Positions 10,601 to 24,130 are shown, numbered from the stretch's first letter. The stretch: DNA of 64,000 bases from Siphonodentalium dalli (GCA_032622095.1 CP136067.1:126145030-126209029), one strand, 5' to 3'. Program-made: numbers and translations. The notes: generated by a model not told the origin, from the letters alone.

Positions 10601-12026
10601 ATACGCGTGTACGTAAATGGTATGTAAATGTATCTTGCCCCGGATACGAATTTTATCGGGTCGCCGAGCCCGTGCGACGCCAGCTTCGCGCATGCGCAGA
10701 CGAGATCTCGGAAACGGGTGGAGCTATCGACTTGAAATTTGCTATGTGAATGTATCTTGCCCAGGATACGAATTTTATCGGGTCGCCGAGCCCGTGCGAC
10801 GCAAGCTTCGCGCATGCGCAGACCAGATATCGGAAACGGGTGGAGCTATAGACTTGAAATTTGGTTTTTGAATAGCGCGGACAACGTCGGGCTCATCGGC
10901 TAGTCTCATATATATTTTGAAGACCTCTGTCTGTTTGTTTGTCTGTTTGTCTGTCTGTCATTTATACAAATCTACGATTCTCGACCGATCGGGACGAAAC
11001 TTGGTACGTGTGTGTAGTTTGACCAGGCGGTCGACGTTGTCGTATTGGCGAGCCCGTGCGGCGCCCGCTTCGCGCATGCGCATACGATATCTCGGAAACG
11101 GGTGGAGCTATCGACTTGAAATTTGCTATGTGAATGTATCTTGCCCCGGATACGAATTTTATCGGGTCGCCGAGCCCGTGCGACGCCAGCTTCGCGCATG
11201 CGCAGACGAGATCTCGGAAACGGGTGGAGCTATCGACTTGAAATTTGGTATATGAATGTATCTTGCCCCGAATACGAATTTTATCGGGTCGCCGAGCCCA
11301 TACGACGCAAGGTTCGCGCATGCGCAGACGAGATCTCGGAAACGGGTGGAGCTATCGACTTGAAATTTGCTATGTGAATGTATCTTGCCCCGGATACGAA
11401 TTTTTATCGGTTCGTCGAGCCCGTGCGACGTCAGCTTCGCGCATGCGCAGAGCAGATCTCGGAAACGGGTAGAGCTATCGACTTGAAATGTCGTTTTTGA
11501 ATAGCCCGGACAACGTCGGGGTCATCGGTTAGTTTCATATATATTTTGAAGACCTCTGTCTGTATGTTTGTCTGTCATTTATACAAATCTACGATTCTCG
11601 ACCGATCGGGACGAAACTTGGTACGTGTGTGTAGTTTGACCAGGCGGTCGTCGTTGTCGTATTGCCGAGCCCGTGCGACGCCCGTGCAGCGCATGCGTAG
11701 ACGAGATCTCGGAAACGGGTGGTGCTATCGACTTGAAATTTGGTATGTGAATGTATCTTGCCCCGGATACGAATTTTATCGGGTCGCCGAGCCCATACGA
11801 CGCAAGCTTCGCGCATGCGCAGACCAGATCTCGGAAACGGGTGGAGCTATCTACTTGAAATTTGCTACGTGAATGTATCTTGCCCCGGATACGAATTTTA
11901 TCGGGTCGCCGAGCCCGTGCGACACCAGCTTCGCGCATGCGCAGACGAGATCTCGGAAACGGGTGGAGCTATCGACTTGAAACATGATTTTTGAATAGCC
12001 CGGACAACGTCGGGCTCATCGGCTAG
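10601..12026 (+). mobile_element. Head-to-tail Helitron-like units with a 122-bp satellite
   Basis: Three units are joined: about 10601-10903 (5'-truncated), 10904-11532 and 11533-12026. The two complete units start T(C/T)TCATATATATTTTGAAGA, contain a CTGT-rich leader and GACGAAACTTGGTACGTGTG, and then 2-4 copies of a 122-bp repeat (for example ATGTATCTTGCCCCGGATAC and TCGCGCATGCGCAG). Each unit ends with the hairpin GCCCGgACaaCGTCGGGC followed 7 nt later by C/T-TAG. A 5' TC, a 3' hairpin and terminal CTAG are Helitron hallmarks, and direct unit-to-unit junctions fit rolling-circle concatemers. No Rep/helicase is encoded. The many frames reading through the array in both strands are artefacts of the repeat. 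Confidence 0.75.
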
Positions 12027-14231
12027 TATATATATATAAGAGAATGCATTGGCAAAAAAATCTCGACGTACGACTGGATTTGATATGGCGGGTCACATAT
12101 ATACTATAACTCTCACTCAAATCAAAGCTAGGTTCGATTTTTGTCTATATAGTTGATATTTTTGAGATGAGATCAAATAGCGCTGAACTACTCAGCTGGC
12201 GGGTGTTTTTCAACCTACTGGTCTGCGGTAATTTCCCCGCAACACGTTAACCTAAAACGTTTATCTTGTTATTACTATATTATCCTGACCTGACATATAC
12301 TGGTCTAATCACACTGTGATTAATTCAAATCATCGGAGAAAGCGGAGAGAAACACATGTTGTATGACCTACATGTACATGTGTATTTGAAAGTTTTCAAA
12401 GTAAACAATTTTACTTTTAGATTTGATGATTTAAACGTATATCGGTATGTATATAGTCACCGCACATTTGAACTTAAGTCTGAATTCGAATGTCATAATG
12501 TGCTCCTATATTAGCGTCTGTGTGATATGGTCGAATTTGGCGACATTTTTTATCAATCGGGCGCAGCTATTTATCACAAGATCAATACGCCGAATATTCT
12601 CTTGCGTGATGTTCGTCAAAACAGTGTTTAAATTATCGATCCGAGACAATACAAGTGAGATAACTGCATGCTTCATGACATCATCACTTAAGTATCATCG
12701 AATGCGTCGGAGGCAGCGAAGGTGGTAATAACAAACTCGAAACCATTTTGTCCATGGACATCGTTGAGTCAAAACAACACGCATGCCAGATCTGATCAGC
12801 CAATGGATCAATAACTGCCATTGTTCTCCACAATATATGACAAGCACACAGGCTAATTCTTTACAAAGTCAAAAACACGAGAAAATTATGTGTGTATACG
12901 TGTCTGTATATATGGTGCATGTGCACGCTATACTTTATAAGATACATTGAAAGCTCATTTCAGTTTTAGTCTATTTGCTATTGTTTCCTTGTTTTAGTAA
13001 ATAATATTACTGAATATGTGGGAATATTACTGCCATAGAAGGTAACTATTACAACACCCAGCATTAGACTCTCCGGTATCATATACGTACTTTATAACCG
13101 ACTAAAATATCAAATATATTTTAATTGGTGATTTTTCAAAATGTCTCACAAGTGCTCCAAGATAGACTCCGATATTATTCACGATGCACCTATTTTATCT
13201 CAGGTGCTTTTCCTCAGCTACACACAGAAACGACTGGAAGGTTTCCGTCTCCTTATCCTGTATGGCAACAAGCCGTTTCCTGGATGACAACAGCGAATGT
13301 ACGTGCGTTGTGGAGAAATTTGCTTCTTTTTTAAAACATTGATTTATATGGGAAACTGACAGCGACATAGTTCCTCTGACAAATACCTTTTATTCGATAT
13401 TCTGTTTGAATTATTTGTAGATGAATTGGCAATCACCACCCGAGATGGGTATGCAAGTCTCGCTATCTTCTCTGGGTTGTCTGTCGGCTCGTCATGCAGA
13501 CTCATCGATGGACTGTCCAGAGAAGCAACGTTGACTTGAATGCGGATCTCGGAAACCAATATTGGTGGTGATAACATATATGTATCACATTTCGTGTTCT
13601 CTAAATCATCTATATAACTAATTTTCATTCGCGTATACATGTAATGTTAAAATTAAAATCGGATGTATGTATTATATACTCGCCTCTGGGCATCCATCAT
13701 TGCTTGCGTGATCAAACAATATGGTTGCAAATAGCCAATAACCAAGTGTGCAATATAAATGCAACGAAACTATACAATGTTCAGTTCTGTTCACTCGCCA
13801 CGCTGGTCACACCACTTTTATGACCTACATAAAGCTGTTCTCACATTTGTTTATTATATACTTTTCTCGTTTACAAATCATTCTGCGTTATTCTGAGAAA
13901 ATCAAAATACAATGTAGTCCGTCCGTCAACTCCTACGCCGACTAGACAGAAGTAAACGAAAATAACGCATGTTCTGACACGAGTTGTCATGCCTTCCCCT
14001 AGAGCTCCCAAACAACTTAAACTGTATGAAATGTTCTTTTCGGTGTTCCTATATGTTGAGTAACCTTGAATCCACTAGATTTGTCAGAAATTAGACAAAT
14101 AAACAATACATGATTAGAAACGCCACAGGTGGCACTTAGTGACAGCCATTTTTCATTCTCAACGACTCGGCCATTTCCGCTTCGGTGAGGAAATCACCTC
14201 GTCTGTAAATATAAACCGCATTCGCGCAATG

Positions 14232-14232
<1 letters not shown>
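12027..14232. other. No gene recognised; probable intron
   Basis: The first 20 nt repeat the TATATAAGAGAATGCATTGG text of the 7476 hairpin and the 41857 MITE end. A minus-strand frame near 13344-13600 starts VSEIRIQV, which recalls the start of the Ig exon at 9067. It has no Cys/Trp/Cys pattern and no clear splice signals, so I do not call it an exon. Confidence 0.4.

Positions 14233-14278
<46 letters not shown>
14233..14278. repeat. (TA)n microsatellite
   Basis: An uninterrupted TA dinucleotide array of about 46 nt. It could extrude as a cruciform and is likely length-polymorphic. Confidence 0.98.
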
Positions 14279-14279
<1 letters not shown>

Positions 14280-16130
14280 GGTCATGGTAATAAGGCGGTG
14301 ACATTGACTCGTTGACGCAAAGATGTGAATGGTGGAGAACGTATGCACTGCACGTCAGTACCAGACTTGATCGTGCATTAACTATTGATAAATAGTAATA
14401 GATATAAATAATTAGTTAAAATTTAACAGACAATTTAGCAGCCAACATACGTATTTAGCGGTAGTATGCACATAGTCAATCACGTGATTAAAATATACCG
14501 GCATATATGGTTTTTATCTATGGAAGAGGTTATTTCCTCAGCAAAGCCAAGTCGCTGAGAATGAGCCATTTTATGAAATGTCTTGTTTAGGTAATATAAA
14601 CTATAGCACATGATGGTAGTGGTCTGATCAGTATAGAGATGAGACATAACTCTGTTTGAGTTGCAACATATAATCGGATGTGTTATACGCCCAGCTGTGT
14701 TGGTGAAATCTCCAAACTGCTTGTGGCCCATCGTTGAACTAATTTGTCAAAATTTAATTAAACGCGTCGTGGTTTGAATAATAGTCGGCATTACTCTCAA
14801 CGCCTTTAATTCGATTGCGATCTATGAGTTGATCAGCCAGAAATCTAGTGGTAAATTGGAGTGCGTTTCATCTATCAACAAAACGATTATATAGTGCACG
14901 TGGCAGGCACCACGCATATTGAAGAGATGCAATGGCGCAAATATCACAATTCACATATCAATTGCACGAACAAATGGCGAAGGATACAATACAAGTTGTT
15001 ATATTGAGGACAATGTGAGATGAAACAAGGAAGAAACGGAAATGTTGAAGCAGAATTATAGAAGCGAGCAGCTCAGATATGTGACAGGGTTTTGACTCAT
15101 GCGGGTAAATAATGACGCCACATGCAGAATGAGTTAACATTGAAGTCTGCTGACGAGGATTACCTGGATTCCGATCTGTTCTGTGTGGGCTCGGGCCACC
15201 TGAAACGAAACCATACGCATATTAAAATTCAGCCCGTATCTTGGTCATGGGGCGTTACACCATGATTGACAAAATGTACTATAGAATATTTACGGATACC
15301 AATTTAAATGTTGCATTATGGGTTGATTTGTTTCAAGCAAATACTAAATAGTCGGAGATGTGTCCAGTTGCAATAATATAGTTCTCCATAAAACTTTATA
15401 TTATAAGACCAACATCATATTGAAATTCAACCATAAAATTAGCGTAATCTTTCGAGTGGGATTTTTCTATCAACAAAAGATAAACTGGAGAAAAATGTCA
15501 ATAAAACAATGTATCTCTGAGACTATATTACTGTCATAATTTCTTATAGAAAGGGCGCTTGAAAAAGAATTTCAATTAGAGACTAGCACGGTCATATTTT
15601 GCATTATTGCCGGCACGCGTTCTTTGAACAGAGATAGAATATAGAATACAAATATAATAACATAATTTTTTATTAAAATGTGTCCTAATAATAATTATAA
15701 CATTGCAATATCAGTGCCTTCCACTGCATAAACTACGAAATGGAGATACTGCAAGCTTAAGTTCATAAACTACATATTCACATGTTATGTTCTGCATGTA
15801 CCTACATGTATATAACTTCATACTTATAAGAATATAGAATATATAAACGCGTCAACGTCAAAACTCTATAGAATGGTATAATACATGTCCCACCTTATTT
15901 ATTTATCATATCTAATTTATTAGTTGGTAAGTCTTTGAAAAAGAAAACAAGGGTACATGTATATATAGGCAGCAATACAGCAACAAAAATAGGATTTTTA
16001 TTTTGTTTCAAAATTATTATTTGTGTGGGTCGGTTGGTTCATCCACACAAGTTGTAAAGACATACAGAACAAACATACATGTATGTCATACGAACGGGGG
16101 TTGCAGTCAGCACTGACAATATGGTGCCTG
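14280..16130. other. AT-rich non-coding stretch
   Basis: No gene, element end or array that I can support. It lies inside the large intron between the Ig exons at 21491 and 9067. Confidence 0.4.
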
Positions 16131-16134
16131 ACAT

Positions 16135-16535
16135 TTTCAGATTGAGGTCCCCAGAGGGTGAATTTAGTGACGTTACCTCACACGGCGGGCTAGGTCACCA
16201 AATTCATCATCTGGGGGCCTCATTCTGCATTAATATACTATGGGAGACCTAGACACATATTTAAATTTCCAGATGGTGTAAATAGTGATGTGCACCAATT
16301 GGGCACATTGATTATGCATTGCCGTCTGCTAATTTGTGGATCTAAAGACATTAAACTAAGAAAGAAACGAAAATTCTAAAGAAACTGAAACAAACTTGTT
16401 AAGTTGATAATAAAGATACTTCCCAGGGATGATGAGGCCTAAACAGAATGAGGTCCACACGCAGAAGGCGAATTTAGTGATGCTAGCACGCTGTGTGTCA
16501 CCAAGTTCACCTTCTGGGGACCTTATTCATATATG
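16135..16535. mobile_element. Double-hairpin MITE, copy 1
   Basis: Two palindromic blocks (about 16140-16230 and 16438-16530) each contain a GAGGTCCCCAGAgGGTGAAT-type arm and its inverse TTCACCnTCTGGGGACCTCA. They are separated by about 200 nt. The same architecture occurs at 45199-45612 and, internally deleted, at 47866-48075. Confidence 0.8.
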
Positions 16536-16769
16536 TTTAGGCTTGGTTGAAGTGTATACGCGTACATACAGGACCGACGCGTACTTTTGGTGATCTGACA
16601 AATTAAAACAGGCTACACCAATATTCGCATAAAAGTGCGAACGAGTAGCTTGCGATATTTTCCGCGCTGCTTACCCTTCAAGCATTCTATGAATTGTATT
16701 CGCCCGAGAAACATTCCAACTCCTTGTTTTTGCGAAATATAAAGAGTGAATTGTGCACATTTATGAACG

Positions 16770-18800
16770 TGCCAAGCGACGAATGCTCATGCGCCAACCT
16801 GTATCCAAAACGGAGGAAGTGACTGCAATACAAACTATGAAGCGAAACAAGGCCCCCGGTCATGACTCGATTGTGTGTGAGCATATACATAACCACACAG
16901 ATAAACTCACCGAATGACTTCTGGTTTTGTTCAATGCAATTCTGAAACTTTAGTGGATACCTTCTGACGTGAAAACAGGTATCATTATTCCTCTCTACAA
17001 GGGCACCCTAAACAAACAACGTCACCTGATGGCCACAGAGCAATAACCCTGCTGCCGATTATATACAAACTCCTCGAGTCCATTTGTCTTAAAAGACTAC
17101 TAAATTCGAACGAATTGCGCGGCTTTCCTGACCCGCTGCAAAATGTTTTTCAGCAAAGTTTGGGGTGCAATATGATATAATTCTACGTGCAAGAAGCTAT
17201 CTATTATGCGAAGGACTATAACTCAAAAGTGTTCGTAGCCTTTCTTGATTCAAGAAAGGTGTTCGCTCGCGTGTGGCACGGGGGACTGTTGGTCAAGTTT
17301 AAACGCCTAGGCTTCTCGAGTAAATTTGTTAAATTATTGGCAAATATCCATACAGATGTGACCAGCAGTGTATTTCTCAACGGGCGGTATTCTGATGTGT
17401 TTAACATAGGACAGGGAACGCGACAGGGAAACATACTCTCACCTCTCTGTTATCTTATCTACATCAACGACCTGTTGTTAGAACTTAGGAACTCATCGGC
17501 AGGTCTATCGTTAAATGCTGTTTTGTGTTGCACCGACCACGGCAGACGACATTGCGATCATGTCTCCAACCAAACAAGGCATGGAAACGCTACTACAAAT
17601 ATGACACGACTACAGTGTCCGATGGCGCTTCAGCTTTTCGTCTGAGAAAAGAAAAGTTGTTGTCTTCAACGAATCTCGTTCAGATCACAGCCACCAGACA
17701 CGCGCTTGGAAAATAGACTACGATGCGCTTGAGGACACAGAGTGCGCTCACCTCGGACTATCGCAACACAAGTTTGCAACTAACAACTATAAAGCTGCTA
17801 TTATTTCTAGCAAAATTAGGAGAACGTTCTTCTCGATAGCCGGTAACCGTATGCTTGACCACTAACATTGACTGAGATTATCAACAGTGTAGTGTTACCA
17901 AAAGCTCTGTATGGCTAAGACGTGATTCCGTTGAAACAAACGACAACTATAACCATTATTAGAGCGAGCCCTGCGAACCTGTGCAAAGTATACTCAGTCA
18001 CTACCCAGACGGACTGATACGAAGCTTACTCTTAGTCTGCTTGGTCTCTTGCCAGTAGAAAAAGAGATCCACATTAGAAAACTGTGCTTTTTTAGGAAAT
18101 TTTATAAACCTACCTGTGGACAAACAGGTACCTCTGAAGATCTTTTTGTTTAAATCACACTTACAACGATTATAGAACAGCCTTTCATCTGGATTCGCAT
18201 CTGAAATTTTGGCCATTCTCAAAGTTTATAACCTGGAACACTTTCTCAACGACTACTTGGATTATGGTGTTTTCCCAAAACAAGATGATTGGAAGCGGAT
18301 AGTGGAGAACACTGTGCGGATAAACTATATCTCTCTGTGGCGGTCATACGTTTCGAACAATCGAATGATCACGGTCCTCAATGGTGTAATCAATGATCCA
18401 CTCTCTGGATGGCATATCTGGAAACGTATGCGTTCGAATCCTTCCTTCCCGCAACATATAAAAATCTTGCCATACTTCTCAACAGGACTACATACGATAA
18501 TAACATCACGTGTCAACAGTGTTTCTCCGTGCACAACAACGAACTTTACCACTTGTTGATTAATTGCACCTCTATTCTCATCTTAGCATTGAGAAACAGT
18601 TTTTGGGAGAAGGTCTTAGATGTTCATGGAATCTGGCCAGGTGTACTTATAACCTGTCATGTGCCGCTTTGTACTCCATTCTGTTAGGAAGTGGCTTTCC
18701 GGCTCATTTGGATATTATTGGCCATTGCAGAGATGTACTCATCGACACATTCTCCACATACGTTTTTGCCATGTGTAACTTTACCAGGACAAGATAAATA
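16770..18800 (+). pseudogene. Decayed LINE with reverse transcriptase remnants
   Basis: Successive blocks in several frames recapitulate a non-LTR reverse transcriptase. KRNKAPGHDSI appears near 16840, then KTGIIIPLYKG and RAITLLPIIYKLLESICLKRL-type text near 16975-17100. VFVAFLDSRKVFARVWHGG, a degraded motif A, is near 17240, and GQGTRQGNILSPLCYLIYIND is near 17410-17470. A terminal zinc-knuckle-like CQQCFSVHNNELYHLLINC is near 18510-18560. The catalytic YADD block is not intact (LCCTDHG in its place). Multiple frameshifts and stops make this an old copy. It lies in an intron of the minus-strand Ig gene, in opposite orientation. Confidence 0.8.
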
Positions 18801-19136
18801 TCCTTTGGAAACATGGCCGTGTTACATTCATCTCGTCCACACACGTGCGACACGCACATAGTTGATGCATCTGGAATCAGAAACTGTAGTTCCGATTTCT
18901 AATAGGTCTCAAACAGACTATCAACTCAACCAAACAATAGGCAGGTTCTTAATATGTTGTGCATAACCATAGGCATAGTACGGAACTCAGCCGACCATAT
19001 GAGCGTGACAGTTAATTTTATTACATTATTGCAACATGTTATAAATGCATATCTGTAAACATGTATACAAATTATGTAAATTCATGACGCTCCCGCGAGG
19101 AGGCAATAAACCATATCTCTTGTACAGTCTTCCATA

Positions 19137-19790
19137 GTTTGCAACACCAGACGCCCAACACTATGTGAACACTATGGGGCTGAACATGACTTGTTGTGGA
19201 ACATTATGCTTTTTTAATGAATACTATGTTGAAGGGGTTGGGGTTAATTTGTGTGTAATAAATAAAGAACTGCAGAAGTGATTTTGTTTTTGAACACATT
19301 TATTCCATTGATGGGTAATTCTGAATAAATGTATGAAGTTACAATTATTCCGCTTAGCTTTTTTTGCATTTTTGATTCCTGGGAGTCACTTTAAAGTGTT
19401 TTTGTCTGGTCTTTCAGTCCACTGAATCTCGCACGAATGGCGTGGCTATTCTTGCTGCTGATGTCTTTTTTTCTCTTACATCAGCCGAAAAAAAAAGTAT
19501 TATTTTTTATAAAAAATGACAATTTTTCAAGGCATTTTCAGAATTAGTGTACAGTTATCCATTGCTGATTCAAGTTTGCAACACCATACATCATAACCTG
19601 TGTGAAAATGGGGATAATATTGAGTTGCGGTGGAACATAATGCTTTTTAATGAATAATGTGTCAAAGGGGTTGTGTTAATTTGTGTGTAATAAATAAAGA
19701 ACCACATAAGTTACTTCGTTTTTGAAGACATTTATTCCATTCAGGGGTAATTCTGAAGAAATGTTGTGAGTTACAATTATTCTGCTTTAG
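19137..19790. repeat. Direct duplication of a segment of about 220 bp
   Basis: Segments 19137-19355 and 19567-19790 are diverged direct copies. Both contain GTTTGCAACACCA, GGGGTT, TTAATTTGTGTGTAATAAAT and ACATTTATTCCATT. The period is about 430 bp. No coding potential was seen. A smaller 30-bp duplication (TTTGAATnTGGTGTGGTCTA) occurs at about 19948-20005. Confidence 0.75.
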
Positions 19791-20384
19791 GTTACGGTGG
19801 TGTAAGTATGGTTCGGAGTGACATCTAGTGGATGCGGGATGAATATATAGGAGAAAACAAAATAGACACGGGGCCCTGATTGGTCAACAGCCTTGCGTGT
19901 TTTTAGCATAAACAATAAATCACACCTCTTCCCTATGATTTTCAGTTTGAATGTGGTGTGGTCTAAAATATGTAGTTAAGTTTGAATATGGTGTGGTCTA
20001 AAATATGACATTATTTTTAGTTACAAAAAAAAAAGTTTTAAAGGCGAATTTTCTGCTAGATGAATATGATTTTTTTTGCATAAAAAGTTTCCGCAAATCT
20101 CAATGTTTCAGATTTAAAGAATATTTTGGACCTCAAATATATATAAGATAAGCAGTATACGTATGCTACGTTTGCTCTGATGCATATGTGAAACATTTAC
20201 ACCAGTGTAACCTTTAACAGAGAGCCCGCTCTCATAAACGATATACTCGACAGTTTGCAGTTGGCGAGGGACACTTAATTGCATGTCTATATGAGCTGAA
20301 CTTTTGACACTCTAGTTTTAAACACGTGTTGTTTTAAAAGTATGTATGCCATATCTATGTGCAATATATATAGAGAATATACGC

Positions 20385-20511
20385 ATAGTGCAGCTGAATA
20401 AAAAAAATATTTTTGCGAGTATGTGAGCATCTATTTGGCGAGCCTCTAGGCGAGCCAAATAGATGCCCACATACGAGCAAAAATAAATTCTCTATTCAGC
20501 TATACACTATG
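20385..20511. repeat. Long palindrome P2 with CTCG/CTCG centre
   Basis: Arms of roughly 55 nt pair nearly perfectly (GCATCTATTTGG and its inverse are innermost). On the minus strand the centre is CTCGCCTAGAGGCTCG, plus-strand 20439-20454. Two direct CTCG tetranucleotides, which cannot pair with each other, surround a CC-TAGA-GG stem-loop. The innermost arm is shared with the palindrome at 30428; the outer arms are not. Confidence 0.9.
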
Positions 20512-21139
20512 TGGATGTTCTGTTTATCCAACGAACAAATTTAAATGTATTTTGTCGCAGTGTTTGTCAAAAAACATCGCACAATTCACAGGCTCCTTAT
20601 ATGGAAGCGATGACCTACTTCGCGACTTTATCTGTATAGTAGTGAGTAATTAATTATGAAACAGTGTTGTATTCATGCGACTGCCACACTGTGACGCAAA
20701 ATAGTCCGCCTTATAATTTCTAAATTATGGTGGAAAAATATCATAGCATGGTGTGATTTCTAATCAAATCTAAATGATTTGCGTAACGTTCAAATCTAAA
20801 ACTGAAATGTAGGAGTATAGAATTTGGATGTTTGTGTTTGAAACTTATTAATGAATTGAAAGTCTGAACTTTAGCAGTAGCACCAGCGCCAAGATCGGCA
20901 GAGCAAATGCACCAACTCATGGAAGAATAGCTTATACTTTATAGTAACAAATTATTTATTTGTAAATTATTCCGTTTTTCATGCAATGTGAGTTCCATTT
21001 TAATCTACAGCGACCAAGTGTGTTTCTATTCCCAATCGGTAGGGATTTGTTATCCACGCAACGGGAATGTAACCTGATTCGTCTCGCTTGCTTTCCGGGG
21101 ATCGTTGTTTTCTATATCTAGTGGAGTCGTGTCTCGGTC

Positions 21140-21484
21140 CATACATCTACACGACATGCACTCAATACATCTACACGCCATGAACTAAACTATTCACATA
21201 TACACGAGATGAATTATAACATATGCATCTACACAACATGATATCAAATATCCACACGATTTGATCTAAACTCTATACATCTACAAGAACTGAACCAAAA
21301 ACCTATACATCTACACGACGTGAACCAAAACCCTATACATCTACACGAAATGATGTAACACATCCACACAATTTGATATAAACCCTATACATCTACACGA
21401 CATGAACCAAAAACATACACATCTACACGACATGAACCAAACACATATACAGCTACACGACATGAACTCAATCCTAATACATGT
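21140..21484. repeat. Minisatellite of about 30 bp beside an Ig exon
   Basis: About ten variable units share ATACATCTACACGACATGAA followed by CCAAAAC. The array ends immediately 3' of the splice donor of the Ig exon at 21491 (minus strand), so it forms the start of the following intron. Confidence 0.9.
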
Positions 21485-21490
21485 GCTGAC

Positions 21491-21698
21491 CTTGTACTAT
21501 CAGGCGTATACGACGCATTTGATCTGGCTTGTTTGTGACCTCACACGTATATACTCCTGCGTCGTTGGTTCGAACATTTCGTATATTCAGGTTCCAGTCA
21601 AATGGTGACGGTCGCTGCAGGCTCATTCTGCTGTCTGCTATAAACATTAATCCACCAACGCTCAATATATACGATCCTCTGGACTTTTTCCATATAAC
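21491..21698 (-). CDS. Ig1 second-half exon, Dpr-like
   Basis: This 208-nt exon begins after a TTGCAG acceptor in phase 0 and ends at a GTCAGC donor in phase 1. It encodes the C strand to the G strand of an Ig domain: VIWKKSRG (C-strand Trp), YILSVGGLMFIADSR, DWNLNIRNV (E strand), TNDAGVYTCEV (F-strand Cys) and RRIRLIVQ (G strand). The ILSVG...ADSR...DW.L.I pattern is characteristic of Dpr/zig-8 first Ig domains. The first half, with its B-strand Cys, is encoded 21.7 kb upstream at 43418-43524 and joins in frame at NLGPNA/VIWKK. Spliced to the exon at 9067 it restores a Glu codon (VQ-E-IRI). The very large intron is full of mobile elements. Confidence 0.9.
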
Positions 21699-22232
21699 CT
21701 GCAACATAATTATGACGTTTTGGTATACCAGCGCCAAACACACCTTAAATGGATACTGTACTCAAATGTTGTTGTTGGTTTATATAGTCTCTGAGTCGTA
21801 GAATAGGGCAACACGATTTCCATTATTTGAAAGTTTGTTGAGTACGAAGTTTTGTTACGGATGACAGATTAGCCGGAATGCGAAAATACAAATTGTCATT
21901 GTCGAGTGATTCTTGTACATGCTTCTAGCAAGTGTATCAAATAAATGTTATATTATATGCATACTAGTCTCATATACTGATTTAAGTTTGTGTATGGTCA
22001 TCAGTCAGTGAGTGACTTGAGTTTAGACTCAATATCAACTTGTTTTTGTATACGATCATGTTTGCCACGCGTTGCCCAATCCGCTATCTGTCAATTAATT
22101 TGATTACGTCTTGTACACGGAAATTCGTAATTTAATTTATGGCTTCAGCCATAATTTAAATGTATATCAAAGTATTATCTGTGATTATAAGATAACCTAT
22201 TATCCTGAATTTTTATAGAATACATCTTCGAC

Positions 22233-24130
22233 AATTCAATTCAATTCTTTATTCTCATGACCTATAATACATAGGTATCGAGATAACATTTGTACACTAT
22301 TTACATATATCATGGTACAAATATAAGCATATTATACACATTATTATAAATAAATATAAATAAACACATTATAAATAAATACCAATAAACACATTATAAA
22401 TAAATATAATAGCACTGTCATTGCTATATATATAACATTATTCATTAATAGTAATAATATATCTAGAAGTGAACATATACATTTTGTGCACACATACACA
22501 CACAGAGTTAGTTATCAGTGTATCAATACTACATATTCAAGTTATCTTTATAATACCATATGGAGTATTACAATCGCTTCAATATTATATATTATAATCA
22601 TTCAATATTCGATAGTTCGCGGTTAACAATTTTAATAAAATCACATAGTCGTCGTAGGCTTGTTGGATTTTTCTGATTAAGTAGTTCGCTCATAGTGATT
22701 GTATTGGGGCGTTTGTCCGTTAGCGTTGTTAATAAACGACGCCTGGCTTTAGATAAGCTTTCGCACTCGAGAAGGTAGTGGAACTCGTCTCCAATTTTAC
22801 CGGATTTGCAGAGTTGGCATACACGATCGGATTGTTCGGAGTTTCTCCAACGGCCTATTTCAATCGGGAGTCGATGATTGCTTGTTCTAAATTTACACAA
22901 GATGAAACGATTTGCTATGTTGAGTGTTACAAGATAATTTTCGAATGACAAATCGTGCTTGAAAATTCTATATATGCGGCCTCGGCTCGAGTTGTTTAAG
23001 TCCGTTTCCCATGATTTTCTAAACTGGGATATTAAACTACATTTCATGTATGAGATAAGTTGGTTGCTATCCGGTATCTGTTCCATGTGCCAATAGAGTA
23101 TTTGTCCGTTGTCTTCTAATATATTATAAACTTTATGTAACCAGGGGAATCTTTCGTCGTTTATATCGAACATCGAATGTGCTAGTTTGAAAATTAGCTT
23201 TTGATATCTACCGCCGTTACTGTTCATGATCTTACTCCAGAACTTCATCATTCTTGTATATATCTGTATTTGCAATGGTAGTCTTCCACATTCCCCGTAC
23301 ACCATATAATTTGGGGTTGATGGCCTAAGTTTTAGGACGTGTTTAAGAAATGTACGGTGGACTTTTTCCAGAACATCATTGTTGCCAAACCCCCATACTT
23401 CACAACCATATAGCAATATCGGGGTAACATGCAAATCGAACAAGTCCAGTTGATTTTTAACAGAAAGGCAGTGTTTGCGTGATTTCCCGATTAAGGAGTA
23501 CATGGCACGAGTGGCTTTTTCTACCAATGTTTTTTTCGCCATCGTAAAGGAGCCGGATTTACAAAATATTATGCCAAGGTAATTAAAATTGTTAACGGTA
23601 TCAATTTTCTTCCCTTTAAACAGAAACGAGACTTTCTTGGATAGACTCGCTTTAGATAAATTTAATATTTTTGTTTTATCCACATTGACTGTTAATTTCC
23701 ATTGACTACAATATTTTTCAAAAATATCGAGTTGTTGCTGTAGCTCTTTAGGTGTTTCCGCCATAATAACTGTATCGTCGGCGTAAAGAATCATGAATAT
23801 CTTCAAATAGTAGTTCAATTTGTCACCTATCTCCGCGTCTACAGTTTTCAGTCCCACTGTGCAGTTTTCAAGGAAAAATTCTTCCAAATCATTCAAGTAC
23901 AAGGAAAACAACAGTGGGGATAAGTTCTCACCTTGGCGAACCCCCGCATAACATGGAAAATAAGCTGATAGCTCGCCATTTACACGGACACATGATTTCA
24001 CATGGTTATACATGTTGACGATGACCCTAAACAATTTACCATTGATTCCACTTTTTACAATTTTGGACCAGAGCCCCTGTCTCCACACGGTATCAAAGGC
24101 TTTCTGGAAGTCAACAAACGCACAAACTAC
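22233..24130 (-). mobile_element. 5'-truncated LINE with a long open RT/C-terminal frame
   Basis: An open frame of about 496 codons (22598-24088) encodes the second part of a non-LTR reverse transcriptase. Motif A (FVDFQKAFDTVWR) is readable just upstream, at about 24085-24125. GVRQGENLSPLLFSLYLNDL and the catalytic LYADDTV follow, then thumb text such as NFNYLGIIF and PILLYGCEVWG, and a terminal CQLCKSG...H....C zinc knuckle. A stop (TAA) occurs just before motif A, and the upstream fingers and endonuclease are absent, so the copy was truncated on insertion. The 3' UTR (22233-22597) ends in AATAAA followed by a GAATT repeat tail. It looks young. It resembles the jockey/CR1/RTE group; the exact clade cannot be settled by eye. 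Confidence 0.9.

Noticed and set aside
10617-11994. Many overlapping frames on both strands rich in Arg, Ala and Cys
   Set aside because: All are translations of the 122-bp repeat in the Helitron-like units, with identical peptides reappearing every 122 nt.
13344-13640. Minus-strand frame beginning VSEIRIQV, considered as a missing Ig exon
   Set aside because: No Cys-Trp-Cys Ig pattern, no clear donor or acceptor, and the Dpr-like module is already complete without it.
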